Positions 24,103 to 32,776 of a DNA stretch of 58,835 bases are shown here, one piece after another. The position numbers were made by a program, and so were the translations under genes. Each line of letters starts with the position of its first letter. The stretch's first letter is position 1. The notes beneath the pieces were generated by a model. That model was not told the origin of the DNA and made no database searches. It worked only from the letters and a program-made list of their open reading frames with translations. The stretch covers positions 1 to 58,835 of the forward strand of contig CAYSHC010000018.1 of NCBI GenBank assembly GCA_964430855.1. Reading direction: 5' to 3'. Source of the stretch: JAEZDP01 sp964430855. GTDB lineage: Bacteria > Acidobacteriota > Vicinamibacteria > Vicinamibacterales > Vicinamibacteraceae.

Positions 24103-25581
24103 TCAGTTCCCTCCGTCGCCCAGCACCGCCGTGATGTACGCGTCGGGCGTGATCAGCGACTCGGCGGCCCGCGTCGCAAACTGCGTGAGCGGCTCGGCGG
24201 CCACGCTGATCCCGATGGTGACCAGTGACAGCCCGATGATGGGCAGCATCATCGGCCAGATGGGGCCCGCCTTGTCGGCATCCGGGGGCGCGTCCTTCCA
24301 GAAGCCGGCTTCCCACAGCCGCGCCATCGAGAGCAGGCTCAGGATGCCCACGATCAGCGCGATCGCGCCCGACCACCACGCCTCTGCCGCAAAGGCGGCC
24401 CTGACGATCGCGAGCTTCGCGACGAAGCCGGAGAGCGGCGGCACGCCCGCCAGCGCGAAGATGGGCACCATTGCCACGAGCGACACAGCGGGGTAGTCGC
24501 GGTACAGCGACCCGAGCAGGCCGAAGTCCGATGTACGGCGCATCCGCAGGAAGATGCCGCTCACCAGGTAGAGGTTCGTGATGGCGGCGATGTGGTGCAG
24601 GACGTACAGCAGGGACCCGGCCAGCGCCGCGCCCGTCATGATCCCGAGCCCCATCGTCGTGTAGCCGATGTGGCCGACGAGGTTGAAGGCGAGCACGCGA
24701 CGGAAGTCGCGCTGGGTGAGCGCGCAGATGACGCCCACGACCATCGTGACCAGCGAGAGCGCGAGGATGAGCGTGTACACGCCAGGCGGCACCTGGCGGA
24801 AGAGCAGCGTGAAGACGCGGATCATCGAGTACACGCCCACTTTCGTCAGCAGCCCGGCGAAGACGGCGCCGACGGCGGCGGGCGGCGCGTGGTAGGAGAG
24901 CGGCAGCCAGAAGAACCAGGGGAACAGCGCCGCCTTCACGCCGAAGGCCGTCAGGAACAGCATCGCCAGCGGCAGCTGAAGGGGCGGCGGGCCGTTGAGC
25001 GCCCACTGCCGCGAGAGGTCGGCCATGTTGAGCGAGCCCGACTGGCCGTAGAGCAGGCCCAGCGCCGTCAGCAGGAACGTCGAGGCGATGAGGTTCAGCG
25101 TGACGTACATCAGCGCGGCCTGCACCTGCTCGCGCGTGCGGTGCAGGGCCATCAGCACGAACGAGGCGACGAGCATCACCTCGAACCAGACGTACAGGTT
25201 GAAGAGGTCGCCCGTGAGGAAGGCGCCGCACACGCCCATCATGAGCACGAGCAGCAGCGCATGGTAGCCGCCGGCCTCGCGCCGCGGGTCCACGCCGGCA
25301 AAGCCGTAGCCGGTCACCGCCACGCCGACGACGCCGACGGCGACCACGAGCGCGGCCGACAGCGTGTCGCCCACGAGCGAGATGCCGAACGGCGCGGGCC
25401 AGTTCCCGACGTGCAGCACCTGGATGCCTGCCGCCTGGACGTACCGGAACAGTTCCACGCCACAGCCGAGGAGGACCAGGCTGCCGCACAGCGCGACCCA
25501 GCGGCGCACGCGCGGTTGCGGCATGAGGAGCAGGATGGCGGCGGTGCACATCGGCACCGCGATGGGCAGCACCAGGCGCAT
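24103..25581 (-). CDS. mrpD: Na+/H+ antiporter subunit MrpD
   Basis: 492-residue NuoN/NuoM-like subunit with about 14 helices, starting directly after the mrpC stop (TAG-ATG). Conserved ion-path residues are visible: Glu in NLYVWFEVMLVASFVLMAL and Lys in FGVKAALFPWFFWLPLSYHAPP, followed by LLTKVGVYSMIRV. It forms one of the two putative antiporter channels with MrpA. Confidence 0.95.
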   Translation of the reverse strand: MRLVLPIAVPMCTAAILLLMPQPRVRRWVALCGSLVLLGCGVELFRYVQAAGIQVLHVGNWPAPFGISLVGDTLSAALVVAVGVVGVAVTGYGFAGVDPRREAGGYHALLLVLMMGVCGAFLTGDLFNLYVWFEVMLVASFVLMALHRTREQVQAALMYVTLNLIASTFLLTALGLLYGQSGSLNMADLSRQWALNGPPPLQLPLAMLFLTAFGVKAALFPWFFWLPLSYHAPPAAVGAVFAGLLTKVGVYSMIRVFTLLFRQVPPGVYTLILALSLVTMVVGVICALTQRDFRRVLAFNLVGHIGYTTMGLGIMTGAALAGSLLYVLHHIAAITNLYLVSGIFLRMRRTSDFGLLGSLYRDYPAVSLVAMVPIFALAGVPPLSGFVAKLAIVRAAFAAEAWWSGAIALIVGILSLLSMARLWEAGFWKDAPPDADKAGPIWPMMLPIIGLSLVTIGISVAAEPLTQFATRAAESLITPDAYITAVLGDGGN

Positions 25582-25917
25582 CTAGCGCGACCCTCGCAGC
25601 TCGTCGGTGCCGCTCGACCGGTGAACCTGGTGCGCGAGCACCAGCGCGAAGGCCAGCACGCCGAACCCGATCACGATGGCCGTGAGCACGAGCGCCTGCG
25701 GCACCGGGTCGGCATAGGGCACGTCGATGGTCATGGCGTCCCCCGGGATGACCGGCGCCTGCGAACGCGTGAGTCCGCCAGCCGAGAAGATCAGGACGTT
25801 GGCGCCGTTGGTCAGGAAGCCGAGGCCGATGATGAGCTGCGCGAGCCTGCGGCGCAGGAGCAGGTAGATGCCAGCGGCATAGAGCGTGCCGGCGACGATG
25901 GCGAGCATCAGCTGCAC
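25582..25917 (-). CDS. mrpC: Na+/H+ antiporter subunit MrpC
   Basis: 111-residue NuoK-like subunit starting at the GTG at 25917. Phrases LIIGLGFLTNGANVLIFSAGGL and DPVPQALVLTAIVIGFGVLAFAL are typical, with an acidic residue at the loop before the third helix. The mrpB stop is 4 nt upstream. Confidence 0.93.
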   Translation of the reverse strand: MQLMLAIVAGTLYAAGIYLLLRRRLAQLIIGLGFLTNGANVLIFSAGGLTRSQAPVIPGDAMTIDVPYADPVPQALVLTAIVIGFGVLAFALVLAHQVHRSSGTDELRGSR

Positions 25918-25921
25918 GATG

Positions 25922-26329
25922 TCAGTCCTCTGCCAGGTGGAAGGTCATGGTGAGCACGACGCCGATGACGATCATGCACACGCCGAGGTCGAAGACGAAC
26001 GGCGAGCCGACGGCGATCTGCCCGCCGGGCCCGATGTCGGCCCAGAGCGCCGTCAGGAACGGCCGGCCGTACAGGGCCGGGAAGAGCGCGCTGCCGAGCA
26101 TCACGAGCATCCCGAGGCCGAGGAGCCGCGACGGCTCGACGATCAGCGCGCGCCGGGCTGCCTCGACGCCGTCGGCCATCATCAGCAGCACGAACGCAAT
26201 CGACACGACGAGGCCCGCGACGAAGCCGCCGCCGGGGTAGTTGTGGCCGCGCCCGAGCAGCAGCACCGCGAAGAGCAGCAGCAGGGGCATGAAGAGCCGC
26301 GTGGCCGTGCGCAGGATGTCCGAGTTCAT
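25922..26329 (-). CDS. mrpB: Na+/H+ antiporter subunit MrpB
   Basis: 135-residue subunit with four helices, starting at the ATG at 26327-26329, which overlaps the mrpA stop (ATGA). The phrase GHNYPGGGFVAGLVVSIAFVLL is the MrpB hallmark. Confidence 0.93.
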   Translation of the reverse strand: MNSDILRTATRLFMPLLLLFAVLLLGRGHNYPGGGFVAGLVVSIAFVLLMMADGVEAARRALIVEPSRLLGLGMLVMLGSALFPALYGRPFLTALWADIGPGGQIAVGSPFVFDLGVCMIVIGVVLTMTFHLAED

Positions 26330-28608
26330 CGTTCCCGCCGTTCTGCCGCCGCGATGAACAGCAGCGCGCGCACGCCCACGGCCGCCGTCACGAGCACGGT
26401 GGTCTCGCCCAGCGTGTCCAGGGCGCGGAAGTCCACGAGGATCACGTTGACGATGTTGCGGCCGTGCGCCGCGAGCGGCGCCATCTCGGCGAAGTACTCC
26501 CGCAGGCGCGGGCTGGTCTCCATGGTGCCCGTCTGAAGCGTCAGCGCCGCGACGACGACGCCGAACGCGGCGGCGACGAGGCCGTCGCGCAGCTTGATGA
26601 GCCGCGGCGACCGGTAGTCGACCCGCGGGAACTGCCAGAAGACGAACACGAGAATGACGGCCGTGAGGGTCTCGACGGCAAACTGCGTCATCGCGAGGTC
26701 GGGAGCACCGAACAGGATGAAGGTGAGAGCCACGCCGTAGCCTGATGTGCCGAGCGCCAGCACCGCGGCCATGGTGTGTCGCGCCCGGACGGCCGCGATC
26801 GCGCCGCCGATGATGAGCGCGGCGACGAGCACCTCGTACACCCGCCAGTCCTCGACGCCCTCGCGGACGAGCGGGCTGTGACTGAGATAGAGCGTGCTGC
26901 CGACCAGCACGCCGGTCGAGACCATCGACGCCAGGATGTAGGCGGCCAGCGTGCCGCCCTGAAACGCCGGCGCGAGGCGGCTGCTGACGGCATCGAGGAC
27001 CGCGACGGCCGACCGGTAGAGCGCCTCGCCCGCAAGCGCAGCCAGCCGGGGCAGCCGCCGGACCTGGTGCCGCGCCAGGTAAAGCGAGACCCCGAGCCCG
27101 ACCGTGAGCGCACTCAGCGCCAGCGTGAGCGTCAGCCCGTGCCAGAGCACGAGCTCGAGTTCCACGGCATCCCCGCCGACCCACCGCGCGGCCGCCCGGA
27201 GCAGCGGCGTCAGCGGCCCTCCAAGCGTGCCGAACACGAGGCCGGCAAGCGCGAGGACGAGGGCCGGCGCCCAGAGCCCGGGTGACGCCTCGTGCACGTC
27301 GCCCTCGAGCGTCCGGCGGCCATCGAAGGGCAGCCAGCCGACGAGCAGGGCCGCCGCGCCGAGCATGGCGCTCGAGGCCACCACCAGCGTCGTCAGCAGG
27401 CCGGGGTACGAGGTGCCGACGCGGACCGCCTCGTATTCGAGCTCCTTCGCGAAGAACCCGAGGAAGAGGGGCAGGCCGACCATCGAGGCGGCGCCGAGCG
27501 CGGCGACGGCCGACGTGACGGGGAGGGCCTGCCGCAGCCCGCCAAGCTCGCGGATGTCGCGCGTACCGGTCTCGTGGTCCACGATGCCGGCGCAGAGGAA
27601 CAGCGTGCCCTTGTAGCAGGCATGCGCCACCAGGTAGACGACGGCGGCGGCAATCGTCGCCTCGGTGCCGAGCCCGAGCAGCAGCATGATCGTGCCGAGG
27701 GCCGAGAGCGTCGTGTAGGCGAGGATCGCCTTGAGGTCGGTCTCGTGCAGCGCCCGCCAGGCGCCTAGGACCATCGTCGCCCCGCCGGCCACCGAGACGA
27801 GCACCGTCCAGAGCTCGCTGCCGCCGGCGACGGGCGTCGTGCGGGCGACGAGGTAAAGGCCGGCCTTGACCATGGTTGCCGAGTGCAGGTACGCGCTGAC
27901 CGGCGTCGGCGCGGCCATGGCGTTGGGCAGCCAGAACATGAAGGGGAACTGCGCCGACTTGGTGAACGCGGCGAGCAGCAGCAGCCCCACGATCGGCACA
28001 TACAGCGGGTGCGCCGCGACGACGTCGTGGCTGGCGGCCATCGCCGCCAGCGACGTGGTGCCCGTGACCTGGACGAGCAGGGCGCCCGCAGCCAGCAGCG
28101 CGAGCCCCCCTGTCCCGGTCACGATGAGCGCCTGGATGGCGGCATGGCGCGACTCGTCCTTCCCGTGGTCGAAGCCAATCAGCAGGAACGACGTGAAGCC
28201 GGTCAGCTCCCAGAAGGCGAAGAGCACGAAGACGTTGTCGCTGCACACCACGCCGAGCATGGCGGCCATGAAGGCAAAGAGCGTCGCCTGGAAGCGCCCG
28301 GCATAGCGGTGCGCGCCGAAGTAGTGCGCGCCATAGACGACGATGCCCGCGCCGATCACCGTGATGAGCAGGGCGAACAGGACACTCAGCCCGTCGAGGC
28401 GGAACGACAGCCCCAGGCCCAGCGACGGCGCCCACTCGAGGCTGCTCGGGATCGGGGTGCCCGCCGTCACGGTGGGGAGGGTGGTGAGGAGGTAGATTGC
28501 CGCGGCTGCGGGCCACGCCGCGAGCAATGACGCGACGCGCGCGCCCTTCCGGCCGAGCCAGGCCGCGACGGGCATGAGCGCTAGCGTGACGAGAATCAGG
28601 ACGGCCAT
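26326..28608 (-). CDS. mrpA: Na+/H+ antiporter subunit MrpA
   Basis: 760-residue NuoL-like subunit, the largest in the Mrp complex. I chose the ATG at 28606-28608; the GTG at 28641 is an alternative and lies 11 nt after a CATAAT hexamer. Core motifs are present: FVLFAFWELTGFTSFLLIGFDH (conserved Glu), KSAQFPFMFWLPNAMAAPTPVSAYLHSATMVKAGLYLV (Lys/His path, quoted here in outline), then the C-terminal MrpA/MrpD-type region ending VRALLFIAAAERRER. The complex exchanges Na+ for H+ at the inner membrane and supports alkali and salt tolerance. All seven subunits A-G follow in order without gaps. Confidence 0.93.
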   Translation of the reverse strand: MAVLILVTLALMPVAAWLGRKGARVASLLAAWPAAAAIYLLTTLPTVTAGTPIPSSLEWAPSLGLGLSFRLDGLSVLFALLITVIGAGIVVYGAHYFGAHRYAGRFQATLFAFMAAMLGVVCSDNVFVLFAFWELTGFTSFLLIGFDHGKDESRHAAIQALIVTGTGGLALLAAGALLVQVTGTTSLAAMAASHDVVAAHPLYVPIVGLLLLAAFTKSAQFPFMFWLPNAMAAPTPVSAYLHSATMVKAGLYLVARTTPVAGGSELWTVLVSVAGGATMVLGAWRALHETDLKAILAYTTLSALGTIMLLLGLGTEATIAAAVVYLVAHACYKGTLFLCAGIVDHETGTRDIRELGGLRQALPVTSAVAALGAASMVGLPLFLGFFAKELEYEAVRVGTSYPGLLTTLVVASSAMLGAAALLVGWLPFDGRRTLEGDVHEASPGLWAPALVLALAGLVFGTLGGPLTPLLRAAARWVGGDAVELELVLWHGLTLTLALSALTVGLGVSLYLARHQVRRLPRLAALAGEALYRSAVAVLDAVSSRLAPAFQGGTLAAYILASMVSTGVLVGSTLYLSHSPLVREGVEDWRVYEVLVAALIIGGAIAAVRARHTMAAVLALGTSGYGVALTFILFGAPDLAMTQFAVETLTAVILVFVFWQFPRVDYRSPRLIKLRDGLVAAAFGVVVAALTLQTGTMETSPRLREYFAEMAPLAAHGRNIVNVILVDFRALDTLGETTVLVTAAVGVRALLFIAAAERRER

Positions 28609-28652
28609 GGGCTCCGGGAGGATGATGTGCCATCCGGGCACACCCGGCGGTC

Positions 28653-28658
28653 ATTATG
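28653..28658 (-). promoter_or_regulatory. Candidate -10 hexamer CATAAT for the mrp operon
   Basis: CATAAT on the reverse strand differs from TATAAT by one base and lies 11 nt before the GTG at 28641 and 44 nt before the ATG at 28608. No clear -35 element. Suggests that mrp can be expressed apart from lptFG. Confidence 0.35.
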
Positions 28659-28671
28659 TCCCGAGTCGGAC

Positions 28672-28689
28672 CCGGTCGCGCGAGACCGG
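28672..28689 (-). terminator. Hairpin between lptFG and mrpA
   Basis: CCGGTC / GACCGG, 6-bp arms with a 6-nt loop, starting 1 nt after the lptFG stop codon. No T-run follows. May attenuate read-through into mrp. Confidence 0.3.
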
Positions 28690-28690
28690 C

Positions 28691-31099
28691 TCATGTCCGG
28701 GCTGTCAGCAGCAGGTACACCGCCACAGCGGCAAACAGGATGTTCGGCGCCCAGGCGGCCAGGGCGGGGGAGAGCAGGCCGGCCGTGCCGATGGCCGCAA
28801 AGAGGCTCTGCATCACCCAGTAGGTGATGGCCAGCACGATGCCGAGGCCGATGCCGAACAGGGTGCCCTTGCGGCCGGTCGTGACGCCGAACGGGATCGC
28901 GATGAGCGTCATGATCACCGTGATCAGCGGGAAGGCGATCTTGCGGTGCAGCGCGACCCGCAGCGCCGTCGTGTCGTAGCCTGCCCGCTGCAGCTCGCCG
29001 ATGTGCTCGCGCAGCTCCTGGAGCTTCAACCGCTCGGCCTGCGCCGCCCGCGGCTCCTCGACGCCGAAGTAGTCGGGCGGCTCGAGCTTCAGCTCGCGCG
29101 TGGCGTACAGATGGAAGTCCGCGACGGTGTTGCGCTCGCCGAACGTGCGCGCCCAGCCCTGCGAGGCTTCCCAGACGTCGCCGTCGCGCCAGGTCACCAG
29201 GCGGCCGTAGGTGCGCTGGGCGAGGTTCCAGCCGGTGTCGTCGAAGTCGTACACCTGGAGCTCGTCGAGGCGGCGGGCTGCCGGGTCGAACCGCCCGTAG
29301 TGGTAGAGGCGATCGTCGCTGCCGGCCATCCACTGCCGGCTCGAGATGCTGAAGGTGCGCGGCGTGCCGCTGCGGATGTAGCTGCGCAGCGCCTCGGCCT
29401 GCCTGTTGGCCGGGGCGAGCACGCTCTGCTCCATGCCGAAGAGCAGCAGGCTCCACAGGACGGCGCAAACCAGGAGGGGGACGCCGGCGCGATACAGCGA
29501 GACGCCGCAGGCCTCGAGCACCGTCAGCTCGCTCGAGCGAGTGAAGAGGCCGATCGTCACGAGGCCGCCGACGAGGGTGGCCAGCGCCGTCACGTAGTAC
29601 ATGTACTGCGGCGTCGAGTAGGCGAAGAACCTGATCATCGTCGTGCCGCTGACCTGGTTCTTGAAGAGGTACTCGCTGTAGTCGGTGAACAGCCCGATGT
29701 AGAACAGCGCGAGCATGCCGACGAAGGTCACGCCGAAGACGCGCAGGTAGGTCTTCCCGATGTAGCGGTCGAGCAGGGTGATCGACGGCAGGACGCCGCG
29801 GGGGAGCCGGATCACGATCACGACGCGGTTGGGCGGCGTCGGCCGCGCCCCGCCGGCCGGTGCCGCGGTTCGGGCCGGGTCCGTTCCGCGTCGGGCCGCA
29901 GGCGCGTCAGGCGCGTCGGCGTCCACCTTCGTGCCGGGCCACCGGCGCGCAACCCATGCAGGCACGGGCACCGTGAAGGCGAGGTCGGGCAGCTCGCGGC
30001 CCTGGGCCCGGAAGACGAGCAGCGCCACCCCGGCAACGCCCAGCACGACGTTGGGCACCCACATCGCCAGCTCCGGCGGCACCCGCTGGCCCTTCGCGAG
30101 CGCCTCGCTCACGTACATCAGGAAGTAGTACACGAGCACGACGGCGATCGCGACGACAAAGCTCGAGCTCTTGCCGTCCTTGCGGTGCGTCACGCCAAGC
30201 CCGAGGGCGAGCACCGCGAAGACGAGGCAGGCCACCGGGATCGAGTACTTCCGGTGGATGGCCATGATGGGGTTGTGTGGCGACAGCCCCTGTTCCTGCA
30301 TCTCGCGCGCCTTGGTGCGCAGCTCCGGGATGGTCATCTCGTTGTCGCCGGGCGTCAGCCCCTGTCGCGGGAACACGGCCTCGGGGTCGAGCTGAACCGT
30401 CAGCGACGTGAACTGCTGGAGCTCGTACTGCTGGGGATTGTCCGGCCGCGACCGGTGGACGACGCCGTCTTCGAGGACGAGGTCGACGCGGCGGGCGTCG
30501 GGGTCGAGAACGAAGTGGCCGCGTGATGCCGTCAGCAGCTGCGGCTCGCTCGGGTTGCGCGAGTCGGCGAGGAACACCTGCTGCCAGCCGCGGCTCTCGG
30601 GCGGGATGTCGCGGACGAACAGGACGAGGTTGGGGAAGTCGTCGAAGAAGACCCGCGGCCGGATGTCGCTCTCGGCCTTGGCCTGGATGATCGAGTAGAT
30701 GATGTCGCGATAGCTGCGGTTGCCCCGCGGCAGGGCCTCGATCATCACCCAGGCCGTGGCGGCCGCCGCGACGAGGGCGAGCGCCAGGACGGGGCGGCAC
30801 ATCCGGTAGAGGCTCACCCCGCAGGCCTGCATGGCCACGGCCTCCCGGTCGCCGGAGAGCCGGCCGAGCGCCATCAGCAGGCCCACCAGCAGGGACACGG
30901 GAATGGTGATGGCCACGGCCATCGGCAGCAGCGTCAGCAGGATGCGGCCGATGGTCGGCAGGTCGACGCCCTTGGCCAGGAGCTGCTCGGCGACCTCCAT
31001 GATCTGGGGGATCTGGAGGACGAACGTGAGGATCACGAGCGTCAGCCCGAACGGGGCCAGGGTCTCTCTGATGATGTAGCGGTCGAGCGTGCGGAACAT
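28691..31099 (-). CDS. lptFG: Fused LptF-LptG lipopolysaccharide export permease
   Basis: A single 802-residue reading frame holds two YjgP/YjgQ permease units, both starting with LDRYI. The N-terminal half (1-365) is LptF-like: six helices and a periplasmic beta-jellyroll part, ending GKSSSFVVAIAVVLVYYFLMYVSEAL in pieces. A Pro/Ala/Arg-rich linker (about 366-440) joins it to the LptG-like half (441-802), which ends TLIAIPFGVTTGRKGTLFGIGLG. Together with LptB they form the LptB2FG extractor that moves lipopolysaccharide from the inner membrane to the LptC/LptA bridge. The start is the ATG at 31097-31099; longer upstream starts give only low-complexity sequence. The lptB and lptCA genes are at 49-52 kb. 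Confidence 0.93.
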   Translation of the reverse strand: MFRTLDRYIIRETLAPFGLTLVILTFVLQIPQIMEVAEQLLAKGVDLPTIGRILLTLLPMAVAITIPVSLLVGLLMALGRLSGDREAVAMQACGVSLYRMCRPVLALALVAAAATAWVMIEALPRGNRSYRDIIYSIIQAKAESDIRPRVFFDDFPNLVLFVRDIPPESRGWQQVFLADSRNPSEPQLLTASRGHFVLDPDARRVDLVLEDGVVHRSRPDNPQQYELQQFTSLTVQLDPEAVFPRQGLTPGDNEMTIPELRTKAREMQEQGLSPHNPIMAIHRKYSIPVACLVFAVLALGLGVTHRKDGKSSSFVVAIAVVLVYYFLMYVSEALAKGQRVPPELAMWVPNVVLGVAGVALLVFRAQGRELPDLAFTVPVPAWVARRWPGTKVDADAPDAPAARRGTDPARTAAPAGGARPTPPNRVVIVIRLPRGVLPSITLLDRYIGKTYLRVFGVTFVGMLALFYIGLFTDYSEYLFKNQVSGTTMIRFFAYSTPQYMYYVTALATLVGGLVTIGLFTRSSELTVLEACGVSLYRAGVPLLVCAVLWSLLLFGMEQSVLAPANRQAEALRSYIRSGTPRTFSISSRQWMAGSDDRLYHYGRFDPAARRLDELQVYDFDDTGWNLAQRTYGRLVTWRDGDVWEASQGWARTFGERNTVADFHLYATRELKLEPPDYFGVEEPRAAQAERLKLQELREHIGELQRAGYDTTALRVALHRKIAFPLITVIMTLIAIPFGVTTGRKGTLFGIGLGIVLAITYWVMQSLFAAIGTAGLLSPALAAWAPNILFAAVAVYLLLTART

Positions 31100-31812
31100 G
31101 CGGCGCGATCTGGACGGTATCACGGGTGGTGGCGGTCGGCGCTGCGCCCAGGTCAGACGCGCCCCGGACCCTGCACCGGTCGCGTCGGATCCCTGGCGTC
31201 CGGCCGCCACGACGCTGCCCGTGCGGGGGCCCGGACGCAACCGTCCAGGCCGCCCGACCCTCGACGTCGCGACGCGGGGCTGACCGCACCCCGAGCCTCG
31301 ACCGTCCACGACGAACGACGACGCAGCCGACCGACAACCTGAGCTAGGTCAGTCCACCTACCGTTGTGCACACACAGCTTCAACAGGCAGGTTTTCGGTG
31401 CATTGTCGATGCGTCCGATAATATGCCTTATGTTAACTTTCTGACAGGAACCTCAGGGGACTGCCCAACGTCGTCTGCGCGCGCAGGGGCTAATGGGTCC
31501 CCCAGGCAACCCGCATGGGTACGCTGTCTCAGCTCCCGCCAGGCTGCGGGAGTTGCCCGCGGCCAGAACCAAGCGTAGCTCTCGGCACGGTCGTGCCCCC
31601 CCACGCCGAATGGCCCGCTGTCACTACGACGGGACGACACCCGATTCGCGGCGCACCCTTGGCATCGCGTCGGCTTCCGGATCCCACAACATCAAAAAAC
31701 CTCCCTGGGATGGCCCGCAGAAACCGCGCAAACGTCCGCGGCCGCGCGGCGCACAGCCGCCAAAGCTCCGCCATGGCGCGCTGGTCCTGACACGGACCGG
31801 ATCGCGGCCGGA

Positions 31813-31833
31813 CCAGACGGACAGTCCGTCTGG
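31813..31833. repeat. Long perfect palindrome CCAGACGGAC-A-GTCCGTCTGG
   Basis: Two 10-base arms around one base, in the gene-free region downstream of parB. Could be an operator, a partition site or a tight hairpin. No coding explanation. Confidence 0.55.
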
Positions 31834-31896
31834 CCCGACTTCCATCTTGATGAAATATCGAGCCCTAAGTTGTTGATACTAAAATAGTTACAGGCA

Positions 31897-31914
31897 TTGT
31901 CGGCCGGCCGACAA
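31897..31914. repeat. 18-bp palindrome TTGTCGGCCGGCCGACAA after parB
   Basis: Perfect self-complementary 18-mer, 13 nt beyond the parB stop. Differs at two positions from a near-copy inside parB at 32238-32255. Candidate ParB-binding site or rho-independent stem without a T-run. Confidence 0.5.
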
Positions 31915-31927
31915 GCCCCATCAGCCA

Positions 31928-32776
31928 CTAGTCGCCGGCTGGTGAGTCAGCCGAGGCCTTCAGCTCGGCCAGGATGGCCTCGAGGGTCTGGATGACCTCT
32001 TCCTTCGGAACTTCGGGCTTCTTGAAACTGAGGGAAAACGAGTACGCCTTGCTCGGCGCGCGGTAGCTGAAGACGAACGACTTCGGTCGTCCCCGCTTTG
32101 GGGTACGCGGCGGCTTCACCGTCTCTCGGAGCTGCTCGCGGGTCATGCCGCCCTGAGCGCTGATCTGCTCGACGAGGGCCACCATTTTCTGCGGATCCTG
32201 CTGCCTGACCACTTGCAGAAGCAGTGACTTGGACGAAATGTCGGCCAGCCGACAAAGCTGCTTCACATGGTCCGGCATCTGGTTGAGCGAGAGCGCCTCG
32301 GTAATGACGGTCCGCGACTTGCCCAGCTTCTGGGCCAGCCGCTCGTGCGTATAGCCGGCCTGCTGGCAGAGCGCGTGCAGCGCCTCCGCCTCCTCGAACG
32401 GGGTCAGGTCCTTTCGCTGGAGGTTCTCGACGAGCGCGATCTCGAGAATCCCCACGTCGTCGACGTCGCGGATGACCACCGGCAGCTCGTCCAGGCCCGC
32501 GCGGACCGCCGCCTGATACCGGCGTTCACCGGCGACGATCTGGAACCGGCTTCCCCGCTGCCGGACGACAATCGGCTCGATAACGCCCTGTTCCTTGATG
32601 GACGCGACGAGCTCCGCGAGGTCGCCCATGACCTGGCGCGGCTGGTTGGGGTTCGGGTCGATCTGGTCGATCGGAATCATCCGGCCGACGGGCTCCCCCG
32701 CAGACGCCGTCAGCGTCTCGACGTAGTGGGCGTCGTGCCGCATCTTGAGTGAACTGGGCAAGCCTCGCTTAGACAC
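31928..32776 (-). CDS. parB: Chromosome partition protein ParB
   Basis: 282-residue ParB/Spo0J-type protein from the GTG at 32776, overlapping the parA stop by 8 nt. N-terminal CTP-binding domain: IDPNPNQPR (box I), then IVAGERRYQAAVRAGL, in which the usual Arg of GERRxRA is Gln, and ENLQRKDLTPFEEAEAL (box II). The HTH is YTHERLAQKLGKSRTVITEALSL. The C-terminal tail (KKPEVPKEEVIQTLEAILAEL) looks like the dimer helix. The HTH differs from the standard Spo0J one, so the site it binds may not be the classic parS, which I do not see here. Confidence 0.92.
   Translation of the reverse strand: MSKRGLPSSLKMRHDAHYVETLTASAGEPVGRMIPIDQIDPNPNQPRQVMGDLAELVASIKEQGVIEPIVVRQRGSRFQIVAGERRYQAAVRAGLDELPVVIRDVDDVGILEIALVENLQRKDLTPFEEAEALHALCQQAGYTHERLAQKLGKSRTVITEALSLNQMPDHVKQLCRLADISSKSLLLQVVRQQDPQKMVALVEQISAQGGMTREQLRETVKPPRTPKRGRPKSFVFSYRAPSKAYSFSLSFKKPEVPKEEVIQTLEAILAELKASADSPAGD
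32238..32255. repeat. Near-palindrome ATGTCGGCCAGCCGACAA within parB
   Basis: Matches the 31897-31914 palindrome at 16 of 18 positions and lies inside the parB coding sequence. A repeated palindrome in and beside a parB gene is what partition sites often look like; chance at high GC remains possible. Confidence 0.4.

Larger units (their letters stand above)
31100..31927. other. 828-nt gene-free region between lptFG and parB
   Basis: No convincing gene; short frames here have atypical composition and no family resemblance. Contents: an AT-rich island at about 31385-31445, with TATTAT (31418-31423, reverse) and the overlapping TAATAT forward; a DnaA-box-like TTGTGCACA at 31364-31372; a hairpin CTCCCGC/GCGGGAG at 31533-31552; a hairpin GGCACG/CGTGCC at 31584-31597 followed by a C-run; and the two palindromes listed separately at 31813 and 31897. 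A reverse-strand 22-codon frame (start about 31691, ending SGVVPS) follows GGGAGG with good spacing but has no other support. The region could hold a promoter for lptFG, a small RNA, or partition sites. Confidence 0.5.

Noticed and set aside
29780..30004. Split of lptFG into two genes
   Set aside because: The frame has no stop between halves, and internal GTG codons lack a ribosome site, so a fusion is the simpler reading.
31364..31372. Replication origin next to parAB
   Set aside because: Only one DnaA-box-like 9-mer was found, and there is no dnaA, dnaN, gidA or rpmH nearby. Kept as a note, not called.
31500..31560. TPP riboswitch (reverse strand CTGAGA and ACCC)
   Set aside because: The second conserved half of the THI box is missing, and no thiamine gene lies downstream.
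31493..31876. Small protein genes in the gap downstream of parB
   Set aside because: Arg/Pro-rich translations on both strands look like products of GC-rich noncoding DNA and have no family features.
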